Source of the DNA: Salegentibacter echinorum
GTDB lineage: Bacteria > Bacteroidota > Bacteroidia > Flavobacteriales > Flavobacteriaceae
NCBI RefSeq assembly: GCF_900129445.1
Contig: NZ_FQVT01000003.1
Span: 186,001-250,000, forward strand
Direction: 5' to 3'
Length of the DNA: 64,000 nt
This document shows, in pieces, positions 1-8,376 of this stretch (position 1 is the first letter of the stretch; the number at the start of each line of letters is the position of its first letter). Made by a program: the position numbers and the translations under genes. The notes beneath the pieces are model-generated. The model was not told the origin of the DNA. It saw nothing but the letters and a program-made list of their open reading frames with translations, and did not search any database.

Positions 1-1
1 T

Positions 2-2029
2 TGGCTTGGCGCAGAGTTTTTTGGGGCACCAAATCACGATATACAAAGTACAGCGGGTATGTTCGATAGGTTAAGAAGAGACGAAAAATACAACCTGGAT
101 GAGCCGGCTTATGTAAAAGCCAGGATTTTTGATATGTTAATAGGAGACTGGGACCGTCACCAGGATCAATGGCGTTGGGCAGAGATTGAGGATGAAGAAG
201 GTAATCGTAGGTTTGAGCAGATTCCGCGCGATAGGGACCAGGTGTTTTCTAATTTTGACGGAGCTTTCTTTGGAACCTTAAGGGCGCTAACGGGATTTGC
301 TTCTCAATTTGCCGTGTATGGGGAAGATATTAATGATATTGAATGGTTTAATATTTCGGCTACCGGTTTAGACCGTTCCTTATTGCAAAATGTAGGAAAA
401 GAAACCTGGAAGGAACAAGCAGAATACGTTCAGGAAAACATTACCGATGAGATTATTGAAAAAGCTTTTGCAAAACTTCCGCAGGAAACTCAGGATGAAA
501 CGACAGAAGCTTTAATTGAGAACGTAAAAGCCAGGCGGGATAATATTGTGAAAATTGCCATGCGCTATTATGATTATATGGCCGATTTGGCGATTGTCAC
601 AGGTACCGATAAAGATGATTTTGTAGATGTTACCCGAATGAAAGACGGACAGACCCGGGTAAAAATTTCCAGGAATAAAAAGGGGAAACGAGCCGAGGTA
701 GTAAGTGATAAGATTTATAAGAAAGACGAAACCAAAGAGATTTGGATCTATGCTTTAGACGATGATGATGAAATCACGGTAGAAGGAGAAGGCGACACCT
801 ATATTTTTACAAGGATTATTGGTGGCCAGAACAATGACATTTATAAAATAAGAAATGGAAAACGTTTAAAAATTTACGATCACAAGTCTAAACCAAATAC
901 GGTAAAAGAAGCCAAAAATGCAAAATTGAGGTTTACTGATGATTATGAGATCAATACTTATGATAAGGACAAGAAAAACTTTAGGACCGGGGCTATAATT
1001 CCGGCATTTGGCTATAACCCAGATGATGGTTTTAAAATTGGGCTGGAAACAGTAGCAACAATCAATTTCTTTAAGCGAAATCCATTTTCTGCGCAGCACA
1101 CTTTTGGTGGCGGGTATTATTTTGCAACCCAGGGTTTCGATCTATATTATAAAGGAGAGTTTGCGCATATTCTTGGCGAATACAATCTTAAGGTAGGAGC
1201 TAATTATACCAGCCCAAATTTTGCAAGAAACTTTTTTGGCTTCGGAAATGAAACCCCAAACCTTGATGACGATCGCACTTTCGATTATAACAGGGTGAAA
1301 ATAAGTCGGTTTGGTGTAACAGCAGGTTTTGAAAATAAAACTCCCTTCGGAAGTCTGTTTAGATATATGGCAAGTTTTGAAGGTTATGAGGTAGAGGCTA
1401 CCGAAAATAGGTTTATTACGGAAGATTTTGAAACTGGAGATCCAGATTTCTTCGATAGAAAATATTTTGCAGGTCTTGATGCGCTTTATCGTTATGAAAG
1501 TTATGATGATGTGCTTAATCCAAGCAGGGGGATGAAGTTTGAACTAAACCTTGGTGGCCAGATGAATACTGCAGAAACCAGCCAAACTTACGCCTATTTT
1601 AAACCTTATCTCGGGTTTTACAATGCACTCACTACCAATAGAAAACTGGTATTAAAAACTAAAGTGGAGGCACATTTAAATATGGGAGACGACTATGAGT
1701 TTTATCAGGCAGCACAACTTGGCGGAAACACGGGCTTAAGAGGTTATCGTTTACAGCGGTTTACTGGAAAATCGGCTTTTGCCACCGGCGCCGACCTTAG
1801 ATATGGCTTCGATCAATTTACTACTCGTTTTTTACCACTTCAAATTGGGGTCTTCGCCGGTTACGATTTAGGTAGGGTTTGGAATGATTTTGAAGACAGC
1901 AATAAGTGGCACGATAGCTACGGAATTGGTTTTTGGATAAATAGTGCCCAGGCAGTTAATGGAACTTTTAATTTGTTTAAAGGCAGCGAAGGTTATAGGT
2001 TCTCTTTTGGTTTCGGATTTGAATTTTGA
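2..2029 (+). CDS. Outer-membrane barrel protein, C-terminal part of a metallophosphatase/surface-antigen protein (5' truncated)
   Basis: The reading frame is open from base 2, so the true start lies before the window; the ATG at 59 is internal. The visible part has two regions. The first (roughly 150 residues) is rich in the motifs IGDWDRHQDQWRW and PRDRDQVFSNFDG. In Bacteroidota these occur in long proteins with an N-terminal metallophosphoesterase domain, which would be off-window here. The last 350 residues are a beta-barrel of the D15/BamA-like surface antigen type, with many aromatic-rich strands, a GLRGYR motif and a terminal phenylalanine (GFGFEF), the usual outer-membrane insertion signal. 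The substrate is unknown. Family assignment is from recalled motif similarity; the barrel call is firm, the phosphatase part is inferred. Confidence 0.8.
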   Translation, partial: WLGAEFFGAPNHDIQSTAGMFDRLRRDEKYNLDEPAYVKARIFDMLIGDWDRHQDQWRWAEIEDEEGNRRFEQIPRDRDQVFSNFDGAFFGTLRALTGFASQFAVYGEDINDIEWFNISATGLDRSLLQNVGKETWKEQAEYVQENITDEIIEKAFAKLPQETQDETTEALIENVKARRDNIVKIAMRYYDYMADLAIVTGTDKDDFVDVTRMKDGQTRVKISRNKKGKRAEVVSDKIYKKDETKEIWIYALDDDDEITVEGEGDTYIFTRIIGGQNNDIYKIRNGKRLKIYDHKSKPNTVKEAKNAKLRFTDDYEINTYDKDKKNFRTGAIIPAFGYNPDDGFKIGLETVATINFFKRNPFSAQHTFGGGYYFATQGFDLYYKGEFAHILGEYNLKVGANYTSPNFARNFFGFGNETPNLDDDRTFDYNRVKISRFGVTAGFENKTPFGSLFRYMASFEGYEVEATENRFITEDFETGDPDFFDRKYFAGLDALYRYESYDDVLNPSRGMKFELNLGGQMNTAETSQTYAYFKPYLGFYNALTTNRKLVLKTKVEAHLNMGDDYEFYQAAQLGGNTGLRGYRLQRFTGKSAFATGADLRYGFDQFTTRFLPLQIGVFAGYDLGRVWNDFEDSNKWHDSYGIGFWINSAQAVNGTFNLFKGSEGYRFSFGFGFEF

Positions 2030-2036
2030 TAATTCG

Positions 2037-2148
2037 TTAATGTGTTAATGTGCTAATGTGCTAATGTGCTAATGTGGTGATTCGTTAATACGTGAATGGG
2101 ATAAATCGTTAATTTGTAAAAGGGTTAATTCGTTAGCTCGTGGTTCAA
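2037..2148. repeat. Degenerate 8-bp periodic array
   Basis: Fourteen consecutive 8-base blocks start just after the stop codon at 2029. The first five are TTAATGTG, TTAATGTG and three CTAATGTG. Later blocks drift (GTGATTCG, TTAATACG, TTAATTTG, TTAATTCG, TTAGCTCG) but keep the 8-base phase, so spacing is conserved more than sequence. No open reading frame or terminator is evident. It is one of several arrays of this kind in the window. Confidence 0.75.
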
Positions 2149-2820
2149 CAACAGACCAGAAACACCAAACTATAAACAAAACCAACAGTTACCAGGTATC
2201 GAAATGACGCATCGATTCAAACCGATAACCCACAACTGGCACCTCACCGCTTACAACCGGTAAACTAAAGCCTAATTGCTCCTCCCATTTTTTCAAGGGA
2301 TGGCTTTTTTGCTATTTTCGGCAGGATAGACGGAGGGGTCTTATGTTGATGTGGTAATTCGTTAGTTGGTGATTTATTCAACACCAAACACCAACAATAA
2401 ACAAATCCAACAGATACCAAATATCAAAATGGCGCATCGATTCAAGCCGATAACTGTCAACTAACACCTCACAGCTAACCACCGGTAAACTAAAGCCTAA
2501 ATGCTCTTTCCATTTTTCAAGGAGAGGTAGCTTTTTCGCTATTTTCGGCCGGAAAGAAGGGGGGTATGTTTATGTGATAATTCGTTAGTTCGTGCTTCGA
2601 CGATTCAAACCACAAACACCAAACTATAAACAAAACCAACAGTTTCAGTTACCAGATATTGAAATGACGCATCGAATCCAGCCGATAGCTGATAACCCAG
2701 AACAACAAACTCCAAAGACTAAACACCAACAATAAACAAATCCAACAGATACCAAATATCAAAATGGCGCATCGATTCAAACCGATAACTGATAACCCAG
2801 AACTGATAAACTGATAACCC
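2132..2820. repeat. About 225-bp degenerate direct repeats, three full copies and a partial
   Basis: Units begin near 2132, 2360 and 2583 (CGTTAG followed by TCGTG or TGGTG), with a partial copy from about 2723. Each unit contains an ACCAAAC...TAAACAAA tract, then ACCA(G/A)(G/A)TAT plus AAATGACGCATCGATTC or AAATGGCGCATCGATTC. The first two copies also carry GGTAAACTAAAGCCTAA and CTATTTTCGGC. The copies differ at many positions. No coding potential is seen in the 813 bases between the outer-membrane gene and mscS. Confidence 0.75.
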
Positions 2821-2842
2821 ACAACGGATATCAGACAACAGA

Positions 2843-3721
2843 CTATTCTTTCTCCGTTTTGAGTGTATTGGAGAAATCTATTGTGCGAATTGGGAAAGGA
2901 ATATTAATACCGTTTTTGTCGAAAGTCTTTTTAATTTCAATAATCGCAATATCTTTAGCGATTAAAATATCCCGATTTTTCTGTACATCGGTCCAAAAGC
3001 GGACTACAAAATTGATGGAACTTCCTCCAAATTCGGTAAACATAAATTCTACCTCTTCGTTCTCTTTTTGTTTAAAATGTGCACCAATCGTTTCTATGGT
3101 CATCTTCTTAACCTCTTCCAGGTTTGAAGAATAACCTACGCCACATTCTAACATAACCCGGGAACGGCTGGTGTGTGAGAAGTTTTTAAAAGGTTCTTCC
3201 AGTATTTTGGAGTTTGGGATTACTACATAATTATTATCAGATTGCTTAATAACTATATTCCTTAAATTAATTTCATAGACTGCACCCGCATAGGAGTTTG
3301 ATTCTATCCAATCTCCAATTTGAATTTCCGGAAGAAAGCTCAAAAGGATTCCAGAAAAGGTGTTGTTGAGCGTTCCTTGTACGGCAAAGCCAATGGCTAA
3401 TCCTAAAACGCCTGCTCCTGCAAGCACAGAGGTAAGGACTTTATTAAGATCTAAAATCCCCAGGGCAATAAAAAAACCGATAAGGATCACAATTGCTTTG
3501 ATCACCTTAACGGTTATCTGTCTAATAGAAGCTTGTTTTACTGAACGCTTTAAAAGTTTATTCGCTAACTTACCGGTATATTTTGCGATAAAGTAGAATA
3601 AAATAAAGACGATTACCGCCAGCAAAAAATTTGGCAGATTTAAAATTATGGAATCTAACCAACTAATTAATTTTGTGGTAATACCTTCAAGCGATTCTTT
3701 TAAATTAAAACTCTCTTCCAA
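2843..3721 (-). CDS. mscS: Small-conductance mechanosensitive channel, MscS family
   Basis: A 292-residue inner-membrane channel that would open under membrane tension and release solutes during osmotic downshock. Three hydrophobic helices lie near residues 30-50, 70-90 and 95-130. The third is the glycine/alanine-rich pore helix (VLAGAGVLGLAIGFAVQG) followed by the conserved start of the beta domain. The C-terminal alpha/beta domain ends with the family motif IPFPIRTIDF. Length matches the short MscS class. It lies 13 bases downstream of dps on the same strand, so the two may share a stress-responsive transcript. The call is firm; the symbol is generic because paralogues may exist elsewhere in the genome. 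Confidence 0.9.
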   Translation of the reverse strand: MEESFNLKESLEGITTKLISWLDSIILNLPNFLLAVIVFILFYFIAKYTGKLANKLLKRSVKQASIRQITVKVIKAIVILIGFFIALGILDLNKVLTSVLAGAGVLGLAIGFAVQGTLNNTFSGILLSFLPEIQIGDWIESNSYAGAVYEINLRNIVIKQSDNNYVVIPNSKILEEPFKNFSHTSRSRVMLECGVGYSSNLEEVKKMTIETIGAHFKQKENEEVEFMFTEFGGSSINFVVRFWTDVQKNRDILIAKDIAIIEIKKTFDKNGINIPFPIRTIDFSNTLKTEKE

Positions 3722-3734
3722 TAGTTCTTAGATT

Positions 3735-4226
3735 TTAAATTGATTTATGTGTATCTGTGGTTTTCATTTTCCAGGCATCTAGCATCCAGCTGGTTTTCTC
3801 CAGTTCTCTAATGTAAGCACCAATTAAATCTATAGTTCCTTCGTCATTAGCTTTATCTGCCACTTCAACTACACTGCGCATTTGCTTCAGTAAAAGTCCG
3901 TGGTCTTTTAATAAAGTCTCAATCATTTCATAATCACTAAGATCAGATTTTGACTCTTCGAGACTGGAAGCTTTTAAATATTCACTCAAATTACTGGTGG
4001 GCTCATATCTAAGGGTAAGAATCCGTTCAGCAATCTCATCTACCTTTACCTTAGCGTCGTTGTATAATTCTTCAAATTTTTCGTGTAAGTCGAAGAAATT
4101 CTTACCAATCACATTCCAGTGGAAATTTCTAAGTTTTTGGTAATAAAGATGATAATCTGCCAATAGCACATTTAGCTCATCTACTGTTTTACCCGTTTTT
4201 TCTTTATCAAGTCCTAAATAACTCAT
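3735..4226 (-). CDS. dps: Dps-family DNA-binding ferritin-like protein
   Basis: A 163-residue cytoplasmic protein expected to form a 12-subunit shell that oxidises Fe2+ with H2O2 and protects DNA. The inter-subunit ferroxidase ligands are visible with family spacing: H36 (in NFHWNV), H48 (DLHEKFEEL), E52, D63 and E67 (VDEIAERI). The E at 52 replaces the more usual D. The N-terminus is short and not strongly basic, so DNA binding may be weak or may use another surface. It starts at ATG 4226 and is preceded by a good Bacteroidota promoter (4259-4289). mscS follows 13 bases after the stop. Confidence 0.93.
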   Translation of the reverse strand: MSYLGLDKEKTGKTVDELNVLLADYHLYYQKLRNFHWNVIGKNFFDLHEKFEELYNDAKVKVDEIAERILTLRYEPTSNLSEYLKASSLEESKSDLSDYEMIETLLKDHGLLLKQMRSVVEVADKANDEGTIDLIGAYIRELEKTSWMLDAWKMKTTDTHKSI

Positions 4227-4258
4227 AGTTTAAATTTATAGTTTTTAAAATTTTCATT

Positions 4259-4289
4259 CAAAAATACAATAGTTTGTGTTTAAAACCAA
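4259..4289 (-). promoter_or_regulatory. Predicted Bacteroidota-type promoter of dps
   Basis: Read on the minus strand, TTG (4289-4287), a 20-base spacer and TATTTTTG (4266-4259) match the Bacteroidota primary-sigma consensus of a -33 TTG and -7 TAnnTTTG with 19-21 bases between. The expected start of transcription is near 4252, giving a leader of about 25 bases before the dps ATG. Confidence 0.65.
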
Positions 4290-4325
4290 TATTTCAAAAT
4301 GCTTTAATAGAAATTTAACGGAGAT

Positions 4326-4646
4326 TTAGTTTATGGGTCGGTTTTCCTTAAGATCTAGTTTTTTAATCATTTTTTTTGAAACCTGTCCGCTAGAAATACC
4401 ATAACCGTCAACCAAAACACCTTTTTGTCCTTTGCTGGTAGTTATGGCATATATTATAGCGTTATCATCTGGATTACTCATACCTTCAAAACGCAAAACT
4501 TTATCGACGTCGAAATCTTCCACGCCAAAAGTTTTATTTTCAGATTTAAGTTCTATTTCCTCATCAAGAAGGTTGAAATCATTTTCATAACCCTCTTCAA
4601 GTTTTAATTTATTAAGTGCCTGGGAGAGTGTTCCGTAATCTTTCAT
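4326..4646 (-). CDS. Conserved small hypothetical protein (106 aa)
   Basis: A 106-residue soluble, acidic protein starting MKDYGTLSQALNKLK, with no signal peptide or membrane segment. The first half is helical and charged; the second half (DNAIIYAITTSKGQKGVLVDGYG) looks like two beta strands around a glycine turn. Similar short proteins are common in Flavobacteriia, and I recall some automatic annotations as a phosphoribosylpyrophosphate synthetase. At this length and without a PRPP loop that activity is not credible. It is read alone on the minus strand upstream of dps, with about 100 bases between. Function unknown. Confidence 0.75.
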   Translation of the reverse strand: MKDYGTLSQALNKLKLEEGYENDFNLLDEEIELKSENKTFGVEDFDVDKVLRFEGMSNPDDNAIIYAITTSKGQKGVLVDGYGISSGQVSKKMIKKLDLKENRPIN

Positions 4647-4908
4647 CTTAAATTTATTTGATTGATTAATGATTTCAAATTACAGTTACCTGTACTCAAA
4701 TACAAATATCGAATCTTGTTTAGGATAAATTTAACGCCGAAGTGCTGTCATATCATAGTTTTCAGACATTTTAAAATCTTCACGAAGAAGAGTTAAGAGA
4801 AGAATTTCAAATATAAAAGATTGAGATCATTAAATAGCTACAATTTAGTCTTTTCTATTTTTTCTTATAAAAAAGGATATTGCTTCTTTTTCAGATAATA
4901 GTAGTGCT

Positions 4909-5061
4909 TTATGAATTGTCTTCATCATCTTTTTTCTTTCCGAAGTTGAAGCTGGTGAGCGGAAAGACTAATAGCAGGAAGAAATACCATCCCGTGACCA
5001 AACCTATAATAGTAATGATAGCGGCCAGAATGTACAACCAATAAGAATTGCTGAATTTCAT
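4909..5061 (-). CDS. Small membrane protein (50 aa)
   Basis: ATG at 5061 to TAA at 4909 encodes 50 residues. Residues 6-35 form one long or two short hydrophobic segments (YWLYILAAIITIIGL, then WYFFLLLVFPL), followed by a charged tail GKKKDDEDNS. That is the layout of a small inner-membrane protein with a cytoplasmic C-terminus. A TACCTTTG box on the minus strand (5092-5085) sits 23 bases upstream and supports expression. The function is unknown. Confidence 0.65.
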   Translation of the reverse strand: MKFSNSYWLYILAAIITIIGLVTGWYFFLLLVFPLTSFNFGKKKDDEDNS

Positions 5062-5084
5062 TACTGAAGTTTAATTGTTTTGTA

Positions 5085-5092
5085 CAAAGGTA
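5085..5092 (-). promoter_or_regulatory. Predicted -7 box of the 50-aa membrane protein gene
   Basis: TACCTTTG on the minus strand is an exact match to TAnnTTTG and lies 23 bases before the ATG at 5061. No TTG is seen at the expected -33 distance, so it is weaker than the dps promoter. Confidence 0.45.
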
Positions 5093-5560
5093 AAATAAGA
5101 TTTTTTCCTTCAGCAGAATACCGAAATCAGTATATCAGATATGAATCTAAAACCTGGAATGCTTTCAGGAAATAGTTTATAATAAATTTGCAAGTTTACA
5201 ACCTCGACCCAGGGAAGCGAGGTATATTATCAAAAAAAACTTTTATTTCGAGGTGAACCCCGGTGATTTAATCCCTTTGCTAGCGTCCGCAATTAAAATT
5301 AATATTTAGACTGTTTATACTATTTGATAACCGCTGTTTCTAATTTTTTAAATTTTAATCAGCTATTTATTCATTAACCTCTTAAGTAATTATTGAATAT
5401 TTATCTCAAGGTTTTAAGCTTCTATAAAAATTTTATGAATCTGAAATTTTTCAATTCGTAAAAATATTGGATATTTGCTACGTTTTAATTATAGGTAATT
5501 TAGATTAAATCATTTTGTTTAAAGAATTCTAAATTGTGCGGTATAAAATTTCGAAGAATC
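5093..5560. other. Gene-free AT-rich region
   Basis: Between the small membrane protein and the LacI-type gene I see no open frame, RNA gene or clear repeat. The stretch around 5205-5285 is richer in G and C than its surroundings, without an obvious hairpin. It probably carries divergent regulatory sequence for the two flanking genes. Confidence 0.5.
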
Positions 5561-5568
5561 TATCCTTG
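5561..5568 (+). promoter_or_regulatory. Possible -7 box of the LacI-type gene
   Basis: TATCCTTG matches TAnnTTTG at seven of eight positions and lies 17 bases before the ATG at 5586. A TTG at 5534-5536 is 24 bases upstream, slightly farther than the usual 19-21. Confidence 0.35.
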
Positions 5569-5585
5569 TAAGCAACTAGCGTATT

Positions 5586-6593
5586 ATGAAAAATAAAATC
5601 ACCTTAAAAGAGCTTGCGAAACTATTAAATGTTTCGGTATCTACCGTGTCCAAAGCACTTCATGATAGTTCAGAGATAAGTCCCAAAACTGCCGAACGCG
5701 TAAAAGAACTCGCCAAGCTGCATAATTATAGGCCTAACCCCATTGCGGTAAATTTAAAGAGTAGTAAGAGTGGTACTATTGGGGTGATAATCCCAAATAT
5801 TGCCAATTCTTTTTTTGCGAGTGTGCTTTGGGGGATAGAGGCAAAGGCTCAAAAAGCGGGATTACAGGTGATTACTTATATCTCTGATGAAAGCCTGGAG
5901 CGCGAGCAACAAATTACCGATATGTTAACTTCCGGTTTTGTAGATGGTGTGCTCATTGCAGTTTCTGAAGAGACGAATCACAAAAAACAATACGATCATC
6001 TTTTTGGCCTAATAGATTACAATATCCCGGTGGTTTTATATGACAGGGTGAGCTTCGATTTTCCGGCCGATAAGATAGGTATAGACGATGAGCAAACCTT
6101 TGAAGATGCTACCAATTTACTGCAGGCAAAAGGATTAAAAAAGATTGGTGTTGCTATTTCCATTCATCATCTTGGGGTAGGTAAATTAAGAATTAAGGGC
6201 TATAGAAATGCACTAGCCAGTATGGACGATTTTTATATTGCCAATTCTTCCAAGCCAGAGACTTTAAAAACCAAAATTAAAAAATTGCTTTTAGAAGATA
6301 AGGTTGAAGCCATACTTTGTGCCGATTTTGAGAGTACCATGCTCGTGTACAGACTCGCCTATGAAAACGGAATTAGAATCCCTGAAGATATTAAAGTAAT
6401 AGGGTTTATTCAGGGTGGGGTAGCTAAGCTATTAACTCCTTCTATAAGCTACGTGGAGCAATTCCCTGAACAAATTGGCGAAGAAGCAGTAGATCTATTG
6501 GTAGATAGAATAGAAAAGAAACTTACCGACGAAAAGCCGATAAATAAAACGGTTTTTACTAAATTAATGCATTTAGAATCTACGGTGTTTTAG
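5586..6593 (+). CDS. LacI/GalR-family transcriptional regulator
   Basis: A 335-residue DNA-binding repressor or activator. Residues 4-25 are a LacI helix-turn-helix (ITLKELAKLLNVSVSTVSKAL) and the hinge region (YRPNPIAVNLKSSKSGTIGV) follows. From residue 62 there is a periplasmic-binding-protein-like effector domain with GVIIPNIANSFFASVLWGIE and the usual LIDYNIPVVLYDR strand. Such regulators bind a sugar or sugar phosphate and control carbohydrate genes. It precedes the glycan locus on the same strand, but 256 bases and a palindromic repeat separate it from rmlB. Control of this locus is only a possibility; the target may be elsewhere. Confidence 0.92.
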   Translation: MKNKITLKELAKLLNVSVSTVSKALHDSSEISPKTAERVKELAKLHNYRPNPIAVNLKSSKSGTIGVIIPNIANSFFASVLWGIEAKAQKAGLQVITYISDESLEREQQITDMLTSGFVDGVLIAVSEETNHKKQYDHLFGLIDYNIPVVLYDRVSFDFPADKIGIDDEQTFEDATNLLQAKGLKKIGVAISIHHLGVGKLRIKGYRNALASMDDFYIANSSKPETLKTKIKKLLLEDKVEAILCADFESTMLVYRLAYENGIRIPEDIKVIGFIQGGVAKLLTPSISYVEQFPEQIGEEAVDLLVDRIEKKLTDEKPINKTVFTKLMHLESTVF

Positions 6594-6659
6594 AAAGCTT
6601 ATAATACGTTTTATTATTCATGTCTATAGTTTTTTCAAGCTATTACTGCTGGAATGAGC

Positions 6660-6734
6660 TGTCATTCCGACGTAGGAGGAATCTATTCTCTTTTCATTAT
6701 TACACAAGGCTAAAGACGAAGGATTCTGATGACA
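6660..6734. repeat. Palindromic intergenic repeat (TGTCATTC...GATGACA)
   Basis: The stretch begins TGTCATTCCGACGTAGGAGG followed by AATCT and ends AAGACGAAGGATTCTGATGA followed by CA, so the ends are imperfect inverted repeats around a loop of about 25 bases. The same TGTCATTCCGACGTAGGAGG sequence appears inverted at 15623-15648. It is a dispersed extragenic element rather than a clear terminator, because no T-run follows. Confidence 0.6.
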
Positions 6735-6820
6735 AACTAAGATTATCAACGCAATGCTAAACTTGAGCCTTATTCATTTAAACTTAAGCTGATCTAATTT
6801 TCCTATTTAGATAGATCAAT

Positions 6821-6828
6821 TATCTTTG
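6821..6828 (+). promoter_or_regulatory. Predicted -7 box at the head of the glycan locus
   Basis: TATCTTTG is an exact TAnnTTTG match and lies 21 bases before the ATG at 6850. The -33 region is T-rich but lacks a clear TTG. The box overlaps an upstream in-frame TTG codon, which argues that translation of rmlB starts at 6850. Confidence 0.5.
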
Positions 6829-6849
6829 ATTCTATTAATTGTAAAAAAA

Positions 6850-7929
6850 ATGGAAGATAAAATTACTAAAAAAAAGGTCTTAATCACCGGAGGCGCCGGG
6901 TTCATTGGCTCTCATGTTGTTAGATTATTCGTGACGAAATATCCAAACTATCAAATTTATAACCTGGATGCATTAACTTATGCCGGGAATCTTGAAAACC
7001 TTAAGGATATTGAGAATCATAATAATTATCATTTTATAAAAGCAGATATAAATGAAGAAGATGAACTTCATAGGCTTTTTTCAAAATACCAATTTGACAG
7101 TGTAATTCATCTTGCGGCCGAGTCACACGTAGATCGCTCTATAGAAGATCCTAAGATTTTTATTAAAACCAACGTTTCCGGTACCATAAATTTAATGGAC
7201 GCAGCCTTAAGTACCTGGAAAAGTGATTTTAATAATAAGCTCTTTTACCATATTAGTACAGATGAAGTTTATGGTAGTTTAGGTGAAGAAGGTTTCTTTA
7301 CCGAAACGACTTCTTACGCCCCAAATTCTCCTTATTCGGCTTCAAAAGCGGCATCAGATCATTTTGTGCGGGCTTATGGCGAAACTTATAATTTGCCTTA
7401 CGTTATTTCCAATTGCTCCAATAATTATGGCTTCAATCAATTTCCGGAGAAATTAATTCCACTTTTTATCAATAATATTATTGAAAATAAAAGCTTGCCG
7501 GTCTATGGCGACGGGAAATACACTCGCGATTGGCTGTATGTCCTGGATCACGCCAGGGCAATCGATAAGGTTTTTCACGAAGGCAGGAAAACTGAGACTT
7601 ATAATATTGGAGGCTTTAATGAATGGCAAAATATAGCGCTTATTCAGCTGCTTTGTAAGCTTATGGATAAGAAGTTAGATAGGGCAGAAGGGACTTCAGA
7701 AAAATTAATCAGTTTTGTAAAAGACCGGCCCGGGCACGATAAGCGATACGCCATTGATGCCTCTAAAATAAAAAGAGAGTTAGGTTGGGAACCCTCGGTT
7801 AATTTTGAAGAAGGCCTGGAAAAAACAATCACCTGGTATTTGGAAAACGCAGATTGGATTAAAGGAGTGACTTCGGGAGATTACCGGGAGTATTATAAAA
7901 AGCAGTATAATGTAGATGACGCGGATTAA
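6850..7929 (+). CDS. rfbB: dTDP-glucose 4,6-dehydratase (RmlB)
   Basis: Converts dTDP-D-glucose to dTDP-4-keto-6-deoxy-D-glucose using bound NAD+ in the cytoplasm. The 359-residue short-chain-dehydrogenase fold has GGAGFIG at 14-20, the active-site T137-D138-E139 (HISTDEVYG) and the catalytic Y162-x3-K166 (PYSASK). Length is typical. I chose ATG 6850 rather than the in-frame TTG at 6826 because the latter lies in the promoter box. The product is a branch point. rmlC and rmlD are absent from the window, so the keto sugar is more likely aminated by the VioA-like enzyme at 30565 than reduced to rhamnose. Confidence 0.95.
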   Translation: MEDKITKKKVLITGGAGFIGSHVVRLFVTKYPNYQIYNLDALTYAGNLENLKDIENHNNYHFIKADINEEDELHRLFSKYQFDSVIHLAAESHVDRSIEDPKIFIKTNVSGTINLMDAALSTWKSDFNNKLFYHISTDEVYGSLGEEGFFTETTSYAPNSPYSASKAASDHFVRAYGETYNLPYVISNCSNNYGFNQFPEKLIPLFINNIIENKSLPVYGDGKYTRDWLYVLDHARAIDKVFHEGRKTETYNIGGFNEWQNIALIQLLCKLMDKKLDRAEGTSEKLISFVKDRPGHDKRYAIDASKIKRELGWEPSVNFEEGLEKTITWYLENADWIKGVTSGDYREYYKKQYNVDDAD

Positions 7930-7966
7930 AACAGATTAAACGGATTAATACGAATTGAACGAATGG
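7922..7966. repeat. 9-bp degenerate array upstream of GxxExxY gene 1
   Basis: Five contiguous 9-base blocks: CGGATTAAA, ACAGATTAA, ACGGATTAA, TACGAATTG, AACGAATGG. The first overlaps the rmlB stop codon and the last contains the ATG of the GxxExxY gene. A related array in inverted orientation (AATTCG core) follows that gene at 8345-8371. Confidence 0.6.
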
Positions 7967-8364
7967 GGAAAGATGTTGAAATATTGTTTAAAGATGAGAG
8001 CTACAAGATTATTGGTGCTTGTATGAGAGTTCATCGCATTTTAGGCCCAGGATTTCTGGAAGCTGTATATCAGGAAGCTCTATCTAAAGAATTTAATAAA
8101 GAGAATATCCCTTTTCAAGAGCAAGTTAAACTTAATGTTTTTTATGGAGAAGAAAAATTGAAGTATTATAAGGCAGACTATATTTGCTACGATTCTATTG
8201 TGATTGAAATAAAAGCTTTAAATTTTATGCATTCTAATTTGTCTTATCAGCTTAAAAATTATCTTACGGCGACTAAAAAAGAACTAGGCATGCTCGTTAA
8301 TTTTGGCGAACCTTCATTAAGCTATAAACGAATAATTAACCCAAGTAATTCGAATAATTCGTAA
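7963..8364 (+). CDS. GxxExxY protein (PDDEXK-like nuclease fold), copy 1
   Basis: A 133-residue protein of the GxxExxY family. The name motif is seen as G30-F-L-E33-A-V-Y36, preceded by IIGACMRVHRILGPG. D72 (YKADYICYD) and E82-x-K84 (IVIEIKA) fit the D...ExK core of PD-(D/E)XK nucleases, so a nuclease-like activity is possible; no substrate is known. It sits between rmlB and rmlA, which are normally adjacent, and has no evident metabolic role there. A homologue with closely similar N-terminal sequence lies between cysD and cysN (26771-27169). Both genes are bracketed by short inverted arrays. Confidence 0.85.
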   Translation: MGKDVEILFKDESYKIIGACMRVHRILGPGFLEAVYQEALSKEFNKENIPFQEQVKLNVFYGEEKLKYYKADYICYDSIVIEIKALNFMHSNLSYQLKNYLTATKKELGMLVNFGEPSLSYKRIINPSNSNNS

Positions 8365-8371
8365 AATTAGT
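8345..8371. repeat. 9-bp degenerate array downstream of GxxExxY gene 1
   Basis: Three 9-base blocks: GTAATTCGA, ATAATTCGT, AAAATTAGT, which overlap the stop codon region of the GxxExxY gene. The AATTCG core is the reverse complement of the CGAATT core in the upstream array, so the gene is flanked by inverted arrays. Confidence 0.5.
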
Positions 8372-8376
8372 ATCGC

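Noticed and set aside
6826-6849. Upstream TTG start for rmlB
   Set aside because: The codon lies in the TATCTTTG promoter box, and the ATG at 6850 gives a normal RmlB N-terminus.
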